From an uncultured Capnocytophaga sp. (GTDB lineage Bacteria > Bacteroidota > Bacteroidia > Flavobacteriales > Flavobacteriaceae), in assembly GCF_938029845.1 (NCBI RefSeq), contig NZ_CALHGG010000139.1, positions 1-30,656 on the forward strand: DNA of 30,656 nucleotides, read 5' to 3'. This document shows positions 1 through 5,972 of this stretch, piece by piece (the stretch's first letter is position 1; the number at the start of each line of letters is the position of its first letter). A program made the position numbers and the translations under genes. Under the pieces are notes generated by a model, which was not told where the DNA came from, searched no databases, and saw only the letters and a program-made list of their open reading frames with translations.

Positions 1-108
1 TTTTTTCAAACACAAAATTACTAATTTTTGGGAACTTTTACTTCTCTAAAAAAGTTTTAACAGCTTCATAGGGTAATATCTATCTTTAATCATAATCTTT
101 GGAATTTA

Positions 109-393
109 TTAATCTCCATAGTTAATCTCGATAACTAAGGAATCTTGCATAGAAAAAATAATACTAAAATCACTAGATCCTCCAAATGTATTATTTTTAT
201 AGTCATAAAAAAAAACATTCTTAGAAGGATTATTCCATATTTTGATAGGAGGATTTCTCATTATTTTGATAGCTTCTTGGAAGTGCATTTTTTTATTTAT
301 TTTATGAATATCTTGAAAATTTTGCTGTGTCTCTTTATCAGTACATCCATAAAAAAACAATATCCATAAAAAAACAAATACTTTATTTTTCAT
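109..393 (-). CDS. Small lipoprotein, possible immunity protein
   Basis: A 94-residue protein with a clear lipoprotein signal peptide: a basic start (MKNK), a hydrophobic stretch, then a lipobox ending FFYGC with the lipidated Cys at residue 17. The residues after it (TDKE) are charged, loosely like the surface-export signal described for Capnocytophaga lipoproteins. The body is lysine-, asparagine- and aromatic-rich and I recognise no family. The protein ends in INYGD, a plausible natural C-terminus. Its ATG overlaps by 11 bases the stop region of the truncated gene immediately upstream on the same strand, an arrangement typical of translationally coupled effector and immunity genes. The role as immunity protein is inference from that overlap, from the lipoprotein nature and from the PAAR-like gene upstream. 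It could equally be an unrelated small envelope lipoprotein. Confidence 0.7.
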   Translation of the reverse strand: MKNKVFVFLWILFFYGCTDKETQQNFQDIHKINKKMHFQEAIKIMRNPPIKIWNNPSKNVFFYDYKNNTFGGSSDFSIIFSMQDSLVIEINYGD

Positions 394-520
394 AATTGTT
401 AAATAAGGTTTTATATTGAGTTTCTATAAATCGCTTAAAATCATAAGACCAAGAATCACTTTTCCACTTTCCTGAGTGCCTTAATTGATAAAAATAAGCT
501 CCTACTTTATTAGAATAATA
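383..520 (-). pseudogene. C-terminal remnant of an unknown protein, cut by IS1
   Basis: An open frame of 45 codons plus stop, starting exactly at the base next to the IS1 right inverted repeat and reading YYSNKVGAYFYQLRH...FNNYEK. It has no start codon: read upstream into the IS, the frame meets TGA after three codons. The composition is protein-like (aromatic and basic residues, WKSDSW, FIETQYK), and the stop overlaps the ATG of the downstream lipoprotein gene. I take it as the surviving 3' end of a larger gene whose 5' part was lost in an IS1-associated deletion. From context that gene may have encoded the toxic C-terminus of a secreted effector. No family is recognised. Confidence 0.6.
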
Positions 521-777
521 GGTAGTGCTTCAAAAAGTATGATACAACTTTAGATGTACCCATAATTGATATAAAAGAAAGCTAAAGCAAAGGCCTTTAG
601 ATGATTTATTTGTTTCTTAGAAAAACAACAAGTCTTTGGTTTTTTGCCATTTTTCACTACCTTTGCACTCTGGCAATTGGGGCAATATAGTTCTATTCTT
701 ATTTTCACACAACAAAAATATAACTTTTTGCTCTAATTGTCAACTTTTTACCTCATCATACTTTTTAAATCACCTCC
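521..777 (-). mobile_element. Internally deleted IS1-family element (MITE-like, 257 bp)
   Basis: The element is bounded by 23-bp imperfect terminal inverted repeats at 521-543 (starting GGTAGTGCTTC) and 755-777 (read inward on minus, starting GGAGGTGATTT). They agree at 19 of 23 positions. Both begin GG and end TGAT, as do the 23-bp ends of E. coli IS1. Between them lies a short frame that joins the start of InsA to what looks like the end of InsB, so the middle of the transposase has been lost. The 9 bases outside each end (AGAATAATA and AAATTTTCT) do not match, so there is no target duplication. That fits an adjacent deletion after insertion. The flanks support this: on one side it truncates the DUF4280 gene and on the other it abuts an orphan gene 3' end. 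It could be mobilised only by a transposase supplied from elsewhere. Confidence 0.8.
550..708 (-). pseudogene. IS1 transposase remnant, InsA start fused to InsB end
   Basis: The frame has 52 codons from a GTG. The first 23 residues contain the zinc-ribbon start typical of IS1 InsA (CPNC, then AKVVKNGKK). The second CxxC knuckle and the following recognition region are missing. From about residue 24 the sequence (TCCFSKK...FFYINYGYI) resembles the extreme C-terminus of IS1 InsB, where an FSK motif is followed by a hydrophobic NIKHYQ-like end. The catalytic DDE core is absent, so the product cannot transpose DNA. The InsB assignment rests on a short remembered similarity and is less certain than the InsA part. 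Confidence 0.65.
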
Positions 778-1094
778 AAATTTTCTATTACGGCTGGACT
801 CTCAGGACGGAAAGCGGTATTAAAATCATTGTTTCGATAAAATCCCATAATAGTGTCTTTCTCTGCAGCATCTTCCCATTTGATGGGTGCAGGCACACAA
901 GGTAAATAACCGCTTGAGGCAGGTTTTAGCTTACATTGCTTAAAAGGCTGTATATTGAAATTCGCTTGCTTGTCCTCCTCAGTAGCCATAGCTTTACCCT
1001 CAATAGTTACAAAATCCTGACTTGTCACAGTAAGTTTGCTTTTGGCAGTACCTTGATTGCAACTGAGTTCTGCAGTATTGGTGATGATATCCAT
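765..1094 (-). CDS. PAAR-like protein (DUF4280), 3' end replaced by IS1 end
   Basis: A 109-residue protein resembling DUF4280, the PAAR-like family that tips or decorates contractile injection machines such as type VI secretion systems. Visible family-like features are an early Cys (residue 12), a segment on 'DKQANFNIQPFKQCK' (compare the usual NIxxFGxC) and the PCVPAPIKWEDA block (compare CxPA...W). The usual C-terminal piece, ending with a Cys/Gly-rich strand, is not recognisable. The last three residues (EVI) and the stop codon are encoded by the inverted repeat of the IS1 remnant, so the gene has lost its natural 3' end. The gene follows the upstream lipoprotein gene after 24 bases, probably one transcript. 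No other secretion-system genes lie in the window. Whether the shortened product folds is unknown. Confidence 0.6.
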   Translation of the reverse strand: MDIITNTAELSCNQGTAKSKLTVTSQDFVTIEGKAMATEEDKQANFNIQPFKQCKLKPASSGYLPCVPAPIKWEDAAEKDTIMGFYRNNDFNTAFRPESPAVIENLEVI

Positions 1095-1118
1095 AGTGTA
1101 TTATTTTTTTAAGGTTTA

Positions 1119-2024
1119 TTACCCAAACAACCGCTCCCAAAAGCTCTTCTTATCCCTTTTAGCTTGGTACTTTTCCCATTGCTCTTGCTCAAAGGCTTTC
1201 CACTCCTCTTCAGTGTAGGTTTTTCCTCGGAAAGTGCGAGTGATTTCTTGGGATTTAATACGATTTTTGAACTCTTCTTCAGTGTAAACTTGTCCTGTTT
1301 CTCCATCAACAAACCAACTTTTTGATATATACATAGCAGGATCTCCATATTCATATTCAGGGAATTTATGCTTTTTATGATCAAATCGTTCATTTTTAGG
1401 ATCTATAATAATCCAATATTTACCATATTCATTATCAAAAAAATCTAATTCATAATTAAAGATTGAAAAATCATTCAAATTATACCATCCAGCTCCTGTT
1501 CTTAGATCAATGTAACCTAACTTTTCTACTATCTTCATTATATAGTCAATTCTTATTTTTCCAAATTTTTTATTTTCATCTATTATGGTCAGTTTCCCTT
1601 GCTTATCCCAATAGAAACTTTCATCTATTAAGACATAATCTCCTACTATTTTTTTCTGAAATTCTATATAACCATCTTCATAAAATCGTTTGGATATAGT
1701 ATAAAAAGGGTATTCATTCACTAATTCTTCTGTATCATAAATCTTCCGTTCACTAAAATCTTCTTCTATAAAAATAGACTCTTGTATATTAGTTACTATA
1801 TTTCCGTTTTTCTTTACATAAAAGGAGTTTGCTTTTTTGTATTCTTCATATAGATTGAAGTCAAATTTCTCACGTTTTGGGGGTATCATATTTTGGGAGG
1901 CTAATACTGCTTTGTGGAAAGCATCGGTAGGGTGATGATAAGAAGGCTCAGCAAGATAACGACTTGCTGAGCAGGATGATAGTAAAGCACTTCCCAATAT
2001 AAAACAAACTAATTTTCTTAACAT
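1119..2024 (-). CDS. Lipoprotein of unknown function, linked to DUF4280 gene
   Basis: A 301-residue protein starting MLRKLVCFILGSALLSSC, a classic lipoprotein signal with lipidated Cys 18. The following residues (SASR) lack acidic residues, so a periplasm-facing location is more likely than surface export. The mature part is rich in Tyr, Glu and Lys. It shows a WYNLNDF...YELDFFDNEYGKYW region and two near-repeats near the end, VDGETGQVYTEEEFKNRI and FRGKTYTEEEWKAFE, each with a YTEEE core. The protein ends in a basic segment. The frame is open for 22 further codons upstream, but those codons overlap an IS1 inverted repeat and lack a signal peptide, so I start at the internal ATG. No family is recognised. 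Its position directly before the PAAR-like gene suggests a companion or immunity role, which is inference. Confidence 0.75.
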   Translation of the reverse strand: MLRKLVCFILGSALLSSCSASRYLAEPSYHHPTDAFHKAVLASQNMIPPKREKFDFNLYEEYKKANSFYVKKNGNIVTNIQESIFIEEDFSERKIYDTEELVNEYPFYTISKRFYEDGYIEFQKKIVGDYVLIDESFYWDKQGKLTIIDENKKFGKIRIDYIMKIVEKLGYIDLRTGAGWYNLNDFSIFNYELDFFDNEYGKYWIIIDPKNERFDHKKHKFPEYEYGDPAMYISKSWFVDGETGQVYTEEEFKNRIKSQEITRTFRGKTYTEEEWKAFEQEQWEKYQAKRDKKSFWERLFG

Positions 2025-2041
2025 TTTAATAATCGAAATCT

Positions 2042-2064
2042 GGTAGTGCTTCAAAAAGTATGAT
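2042..2064 (+). repeat. Solitary IS1-type 23-bp terminal repeat
   Basis: This 23-bp stretch is identical to the right-hand terminal repeat of the IS1 remnant at 521-543 and in the same orientation, 1.5 kb away. The sequence inward from it (GCGCCACCG) differs from that element, and no matching opposite end is visible in the following 300 bases. It is therefore a solo end or the last trace of a second, related element. It lies 17 bases upstream of the lipoprotein start codon, where it may disturb or supply that gene's promoter. Confidence 0.75.
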
Positions 2065-2371
2065 GCGCCACCGAAAATAGAAATAAACATAGTATTGATG
2101 GTATTATTTTTTTCATAACTCCTTCGCTGGTACGTTTCTTTAAGTTTTTATGTTTTTGTATTATTCTGATTGTCAATCTATTGTAATTTTAATCATAGAG
2201 TCATTACAAAGTCCTATAAATAATAAACTCCCTCAAAGCCAGCTGTCGGTATTGGCTTTGAGGGAGAAAATATAATTTGCTTATGTCTACTCTCATTGAA
2301 TTATATAATCACTCATAGCCTCTTAAAGCACAAAAATAAGAATTATTATCAAATCTTACAAGAATATATAA
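2065..2371. other. Intergenic stretch without a recognisable gene
   Basis: AT-rich, with stops in all frames at short intervals. Apart from the hairpin terminator at 2228-2266 I see no RNA gene, no TAnnTTTG promoter and no second IS end. It separates the accessory locus on the left from the methyltransferase gene. Confidence 0.6.
2228..2266 (-). terminator. Hairpin terminator of the Hen1-like gene
   Basis: A perfect 14-bp stem (CTCCCTCAAAGCCA paired with TGGCTTTGAGGGAG) around an 11-base loop, followed on the minus strand by TTTATTATTTAT. It is about 105 bases past the stop codon of the gene transcribed toward it. Confidence 0.75.
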
Positions 2372-3682
2372 TTATTTTCGAGTGATGACCACCGCCTGTG
2401 TAGGTGTTACTCCATTGATCTTATCTCCTATCCCATAGAAAGTATAGGTAAGCGGTAATGCTCCTACAGATTCTTTGATAAAAGACTGAAATTCTGTATC
2501 TGTCCATTCAAAATGGTGATCCTCATGTCGCCTGCTTTCCTCCCCTTCTTCAAAGTAATAGGAGTTAAAACGGCTATCAGGCGTGGTGATGACAAGCTTA
2601 TGGAAGTTCAATGATAAGCACTTCTTAACCAAGGCGGCTGCTTGGGCAGGGGTATTGTGTTCTATGACCTCAGTGAGTATGATATTTACAGGCTCTTTGT
2701 ACTGAAAATCGTCCCATGAGGTAAAGAAATAGAGGTTATCGGCTTCCATACGTTCCTTGAGAATGGTCACATGAGCTGCCACTTCTGGATCGGTATCTGT
2801 AGCAAAATAAGGGTGTTGATAGTTATAGTTCCTTCGCATAAAACGACGATAGTACTTCAGCTCTCCACAACCGATGTCCAAAATAGGATAATCCATACCC
2901 AGCTCATTGACAATAAAGTTCATACGGCTTCCATGAGTATCGGCAAACTGGAAATCTACATCCATACCACGCTGCTTGAAATAGGCTTCAAATAAGGGCT
3001 TGATCTCGGCAAATTGGCGTTCGCTCTTTATCGCCCTTTTGATAAAAAGATAGAACACAAAGTAAGGCACCTGTTCTATATTCGTTAGGATACGCGCATA
3101 TTTCTGGGCGAAATGGTCATCTATGTAGGTATATTCCCCATAGGTATTGGTAATATGAGTAGCCACTGCTACAAAACTCAAAAGGTTCATAGCCTCAAAT
3201 ACGTTCTTGCCCTCTATTGTTAGCGAAAGGTTGTTCCCTATTAGGGGTGTTGCATGTATATTCTTGAAATAACGTTCCAATAGAAAATGCCCTTGAGCAT
3301 ACCAATTAGAGTTAGCATATAGGTTTTTGACCTCTATCCTACAAGGGTAAGTATCCACCTCGGCGCGCAACTTTCCTAACCATTTGATTTCCTGCTGAAG
3401 GTAGGTTTGCCGCTCTTGTAGGAGTTCCTTGAAAAACTCATTACAGATATGGAGCAATACCAAGGGGGAACAATAGCTCTGGAAATCAATCTGGTTGCTT
3501 TCCTCTGGCAGATAGCTGTACCGGGTATCTTGGAAAATCACATCGTACTGATGGGCAGAAACGGCATTACCCACAAGTTGCCCATTGCGTAAGGCTTTGG
3601 CATAGATACCAAAGTCGGTATGTGGGTTTTTATTGAGTAAGTCCAAAAGCTGAGGATTCTCGGAGTGTATTTGTAAAATCAT
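2372..3682 (-). CDS. Hen1-like RNA 3'-terminal 2'-O-methyltransferase
   Basis: A 436-residue protein. The C-terminal half is a SAM-dependent methyltransferase with motif I LDIGCGELKYY (about 268-278), an EVIEH metal-site motif (338-342), TTPDSRFN (about 366-373) and RHEDHHFEW (385-393). The EVIEH...TTP..FN...RHxDHxFEW series is the signature of the Hen1 family, which methylates the 2'-OH of RNA 3' ends using a metal held by the Glu/Glu/His/His set. In bacteria Hen1 usually works with the Pnkp end-healing ligase in RNA repair, but no pnkp gene is visible here. The N-terminal half (about 240 residues, with NGQLVGNAVSAHQYDVIFQDT and NQIDFQSYCSP) may match the bacterial Hen1 N-terminal domain; I am less sure of it. 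I chose ATG at 3680-3682: earlier in-frame starts overlap or precede the predicted transcription start. Confidence 0.75.
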   Translation of the reverse strand: MILQIHSENPQLLDLLNKNPHTDFGIYAKALRNGQLVGNAVSAHQYDVIFQDTRYSYLPEESNQIDFQSYCSPLVLLHICNEFFKELLQERQTYLQQEIKWLGKLRAEVDTYPCRIEVKNLYANSNWYAQGHFLLERYFKNIHATPLIGNNLSLTIEGKNVFEAMNLLSFVAVATHITNTYGEYTYIDDHFAQKYARILTNIEQVPYFVFYLFIKRAIKSERQFAEIKPLFEAYFKQRGMDVDFQFADTHGSRMNFIVNELGMDYPILDIGCGELKYYRRFMRRNYNYQHPYFATDTDPEVAAHVTILKERMEADNLYFFTSWDDFQYKEPVNIILTEVIEHNTPAQAAALVKKCLSLNFHKLVITTPDSRFNSYYFEEGEESRRHEDHHFEWTDTEFQSFIKESVGALPLTYTFYGIGDKINGVTPTQAVVITRK

Positions 3683-3709
3683 GAATACCATAATTTGTGT
3701 TTGACACTG

Positions 3710-3717
3710 CAAAGGTA
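3710..3717 (-). promoter_or_regulatory. -7 box of the Hen1-like gene
   Basis: TACCTTTG on the minus strand matches the Bacteroidota -7 consensus TAnnTTTG and lies 27 bases before the chosen start codon. No convincing TTG -33 element is seen at the usual distance. This places the transcript start inside the TTG-initiated longer reading frame and so favours the shorter protein. Confidence 0.6.
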
Positions 3718-3779
3718 CCTATTAATTGCGCAATGTTTTTGCGTGATGAAAAATTTTATCGTTTTTTTCACAATAGTAC

Positions 3780-3809
3780 TTGTGGGTACAAAAAAATGTT
3801 GTATCTTTG
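3780..3809 (+). promoter_or_regulatory. rpsU promoter
   Basis: A -33 TTG (3780-3782) is followed, after exactly 19 bases, by the -7 box TATCTTTG (3802-3809). This is a textbook Bacteroidota housekeeping promoter, about 30 bases upstream of the rpsU start. Confidence 0.85.
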
Positions 3810-3821
3810 CCCCCGTAAACG

Positions 3822-3831
3822 AAAGGAGGTG
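3822..3831 (+). promoter_or_regulatory. Unusually strong Shine-Dalgarno of rpsU
   Basis: AAAGGAGGTG sits with its AGGAGG core 10 bases before the ATG. Most genes in this window, as in Bacteroidota generally, lack a Shine-Dalgarno, so this one stands out. In Flavobacterium the anti-Shine-Dalgarno of 16S rRNA is masked in a pocket involving bS21, and a strong Shine-Dalgarno on rpsU is proposed to allow preferential translation when bS21 is scarce. The sequence fits that model. Confidence 0.8.
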
Positions 3832-3839
3832 TTATTACT

Positions 3840-4034
3840 ATGCTTATTATACCAGTAAAAGAAGGAGAAAATATAGACAGAGCCCTTAAGCGCTACAAAA
3901 GAAAATTTGACCGCGTAGGGATTGTAAAGGAGCTTCGTGCACGTCAGCACTTTAGTAAGCCCTCTGTACTTCGCCGTAATGTAATCCAAAGAGCGGAGTT
4001 CATCCAACGTCTAAGAGATGCAGAAGAAATATAA
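3840..4034 (+). CDS. rpsU: 30S ribosomal protein bS21
   Basis: A 64-residue, highly basic protein with the bS21 pattern: MLIIPVKEGENIDRALKRYKRKF at the start, then the VGIVKELRARQHFSKPSVLRR segment typical of the Bacteroidota form. It is a small-subunit protein near the 3' end of 16S rRNA, where in this phylum it helps sequester the anti-Shine-Dalgarno. Length is normal for the family. It is monocistronic by appearance: its own promoter, an exceptional Shine-Dalgarno sequence and a terminator 24 bases after the stop. It is divergent from the Hen1-like RNA-modifying gene, with the two promoters about 85 bases apart. Autogenous control through the Shine-Dalgarno sequence is known from a related flavobacterium and inferred here. 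Confidence 0.97.
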   Translation: MLIIPVKEGENIDRALKRYKRKFDRVGIVKELRARQHFSKPSVLRRNVIQRAEFIQRLRDAEEI

Positions 4035-4057
4035 TATTTCTTTTTCTAAAAGAAAAG

Positions 4058-4081
4058 TCCCTGTTTTTCAGGGATTTTTTT
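4058..4081 (+). terminator. rpsU terminator
   Basis: A 6-bp GC-rich stem (TCCCTG/CAGGGA) with a T5 loop, extended by A/T pairs and followed by T7. It is a canonical intrinsic terminator right after rpsU. The next gene starts only 17 bases later, so that gene needs read-through or its own start. Confidence 0.88.
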
Positions 4082-4098
4082 GTATAATTTAAACTGAT

Positions 4099-4596
4099 AT
4101 GAAAAATATTTTATACTTATTGCTAGTGCTCTTCCTTGCAGGATGCGAGAATGACGACATCTGTGCCGATGAGATGATCACCCCGCGCCTTATTATTCGG
4201 GTACATGACAAGACTGCCCCGCGCCGTACCAAAACGGTCAATAACCTCTTGGTCATGGGAGGAGACCGTCACCAAATCATTCAGCCCGTTGCCACTACCG
4301 ACTCCATTGTACTCCCTCTGAAACTGCTCTCTGGCGAAACTTCCTTCCTTTTGGCAAAGGATGCGGTGATTGACAGCACTGGCGTCTTGGTAAGTGGAAG
4401 CGTGAGCGAACTGAAAGTCACAGCTACTCCCTCTCAAGAGTTCCTTAGTAAGGGTTGTGGCTATAGGGTTACCTATAACACCCTTGCCGCTACTTCCTCC
4501 TCCGTAGATGGTTACACCTCTTGGATAGATCGCGTACATGTACTTTTTAGAAAATTAGACAATGAAAAAAAAGCCAGTATTCATATTTTTTATTAG
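4099..4596 (+). CDS. DUF6452 family lipoprotein
   Basis: A 165-residue protein with a lipoprotein signal (LLLVLFLAGC, Cys 16) followed by ENDDICADE. The acidic run after the Cys resembles the lipoprotein export signal known in Capnocytophaga, so a surface location is possible. The pattern CENDDIC...TPRLIIRVHD...RRTKTVNNLLV is the DUF6452 signature found in flavobacteria, function unknown. The C-terminal half carries a conserved-looking CGYRVTYNTL strand. It overlaps the next gene by 35 bases in another frame, so the two are probably translationally coupled, and this pairing with a DUF6048 gene recurs in flavobacterial genomes as I recall. I see no promoter of its own between it and the rpsU terminator. 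Confidence 0.8.
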   Translation: MKNILYLLLVLFLAGCENDDICADEMITPRLIIRVHDKTAPRRTKTVNNLLVMGGDRHQIIQPVATTDSIVLPLKLLSGETSFLLAKDAVIDSTGVLVSGSVSELKVTATPSQEFLSKGCGYRVTYNTLAATSSSVDGYTSWIDRVHVLFRKLDNEKKASIHIFY

Positions 4597-5296
4597 CTTG
4601 TTTCTTGTAGGTTACAGCTTTGCTCAAGAGAGTAAGACCTCCACTTCCCTACCCACTGAGACTCCTACCCTCAAAAAGCACTATCAGCACTACGGACTCC
4701 GTATAGGTGCCGATATCTCCAAGCTCATACGTACCTTCACCGATAAGAATTATGAGGGTTTGGAACTAGTAGGAGACTATCGCCTGAACTATCGTTATTA
4801 CATAGCAGGAGAAGTAGGCAAGGAATACAAGAATAGTACTACCAACTACTTTGATTTTGCCACCCGTGGGGAATATATTAGGCTGGGAATTGATTACAAT
4901 TCCTATACCAATTGGTATGGAATGGAGAATATGATCTATTTCGGGGCACGTTATGGCTTTTCTTCTTTTAGCCAAGAGGTATCCCGCTATAACTTACACA
5001 CACTACATAACACCTACTGGAATGAATCGCTCAGTGGTAGCCAGAGTGATATCCTCACTACCCATAGGGGGCGTACTGCGCATTGGTTAGAGGGTAGCTT
5101 GGGTATCAAGGTAGAGCTATTCAAGCACTTCTATGCAGGTGCTTCCGTAAGGTTTAGCTTCTTACTCTATAATAAGAAAGACGATCAGTTTCCCAATTTC
5201 TGGATACCAGGGGTACAGCGTGTATGGGAAGGTAGTAACTTCGGCATCAACTACAACTACACGCTCTCCTATATGATACCATTCTATAAGAAATAA
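4562..5296 (+). CDS. DUF6048 family outer-membrane-like protein
   Basis: A 244-residue protein with a cleavable signal peptide (MKKKPVFIFFISLFLVGYSFAQ, cut after the last Ala). The mature part has alternating aromatic strands (YGLRIGADISKLI, YYIAGEVGKEY, EYIRLGIDYNSY, MIYFGARYGF, YAGASVRFSF) and ends in an aromatic strand, as in a small outer-membrane beta-barrel. It matches the flavobacterial DUF6048 family, function unknown. The start lies inside the upstream DUF6452 gene. Its stop codon is embedded in the 54-bp palindrome that follows. A joint envelope role for the two proteins is inferred from the gene overlap only. Confidence 0.8.
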   Translation: MKKKPVFIFFISLFLVGYSFAQESKTSTSLPTETPTLKKHYQHYGLRIGADISKLIRTFTDKNYEGLELVGDYRLNYRYYIAGEVGKEYKNSTTNYFDFATRGEYIRLGIDYNSYTNWYGMENMIYFGARYGFSSFSQEVSRYNLHTLHNTYWNESLSGSQSDILTTHRGRTAHWLEGSLGIKVELFKHFYAGASVRFSFLLYNKKDDQFPNFWIPGVQRVWEGSNFGINYNYTLSYMIPFYKK

Positions 5297-5340
5297 CAAA
5301 AGACTCATTACCTAGGTAATGAGTCTTTTGTTATTTCTTA
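5287..5340. terminator. Perfect 54-bp palindrome, bidirectional terminator
   Basis: Every base from 5287 to 5313 pairs with its partner from 5314 to 5340, centred on CCTAGG. It contains the stop codon of the DUF6048 gene and separates it from the convergent WbqC gene, 11 bases away. The AAAAGACTC/GAGTCTTTT arms give T-rich ends on both strands, so it can terminate transcription in both directions. Confidence 0.88.
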
Positions 5341-5351
5341 CTAGTGATTGA

Positions 5352-5966
5352 TTACTTATCACGGGTCATTAATGATATTGTTTGATTTCCCTCATGGAAA
5401 AGCAAATCCAAAATACTAAGATTCGGGATAAATCCATGCTTGTCTGAAAAAATCTGATAGTAAGGTGCCTGATCTACCTGATAGGCTTCCTTAGCATTGG
5501 TCAGATAACGACAATCGGACAACTCTTCATAAGTAGGCTCATAGGTAGTGGTCTTCTCCCAAGTAATTTCCTTGTGTAGGCAATCCAGTACCACCTCAAT
5601 AGTACGAAGATTCAAATCCAATAGAAAAGTATGTTTTTGGGTAAATATAGGAGCTATCTTATCCTCATAATACTCAAAGAAAGGAGAAGTACGATAGGCC
5701 GTTTGTAGGGTCTTCCAATGTAACTTTTGCCAAGCCACTTGATTATCTACACGCACCTCCTTATAGAGCTGTCGCCCTGTTTCTCCTCCAGTATGTAGGA
5801 TCGGTACCGTAAGTATCTGCTTACCATTCGCTCCATATATATAAGTACGATTGCGATAGGTCTGCTTTTGGTAATTATCCGACACTTCCAAAACACAAGG
5901 GGTCGTTACCAATAGTGAGAAAGAGGCTATTGTAGGGAAATAAGTAGGGTGTAATAATGCCTTCAT
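5352..5966 (-). CDS. WbqC family protein
   Basis: A 204-residue protein with the WbqC-like start (HPTYFPTIASF, residues 6-16), followed by YQKQTYRNRTYIYGANGKQILTVPI and the W-K-H-Y-like segment AWQKLHWKTLQTAYRTSPFFEYYED. WbqC-like proteins were named from O-antigen clusters and are thought to be related to acyl/glycosyl transfer enzymes, but no activity is established. It begins 6 bases after the stop of lepB, so the two form an operon. The same lepB-WbqC order is common in flavobacteria as I recall. No signal peptide or membrane segment is seen, so it is probably cytoplasmic. Confidence 0.83.
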   Translation of the reverse strand: MKALLHPTYFPTIASFSLLVTTPCVLEVSDNYQKQTYRNRTYIYGANGKQILTVPILHTGGETGRQLYKEVRVDNQVAWQKLHWKTLQTAYRTSPFFEYYEDKIAPIFTQKHTFLLDLNLRTIEVVLDCLHKEITWEKTTTYEPTYEELSDCRYLTNAKEAYQVDQAPYYQIFSDKHGFIPNLSILDLLFHEGNQTISLMTRDK

Positions 5967-5972
5967 GTGCTG

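Noticed and set aside
1..108. A short open frame of about 15 codons after the small lipoprotein gene.
   Set aside because: It is too short and has no supporting features; the lipoprotein ends naturally with two adjacent stop codons.
2025..2090. A 22-codon N-terminal extension of the lipoprotein gene.
   Set aside because: It is read through an IS1 inverted repeat and would bury the signal peptide.
2042..2371. A second complete IS1-like element.
   Set aside because: Only one 23-bp end is present; no opposite end and no transposase frame follow.
3683..3712. A longer start (TTG at 3712 or ATG at 3691) for the Hen1-like gene.
   Set aside because: The TTG overlaps the TACCTTTG promoter box and would precede the transcript start. 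The ATG at 3691 is possible but leaves almost no leader; MILQIHS is the more natural beginning.
4123..4539. A 138-codon open frame on the minus strand.
   Set aside because: It is antisense to the DUF6452 gene, which has a signal peptide and family match; there is no start context or family similarity.
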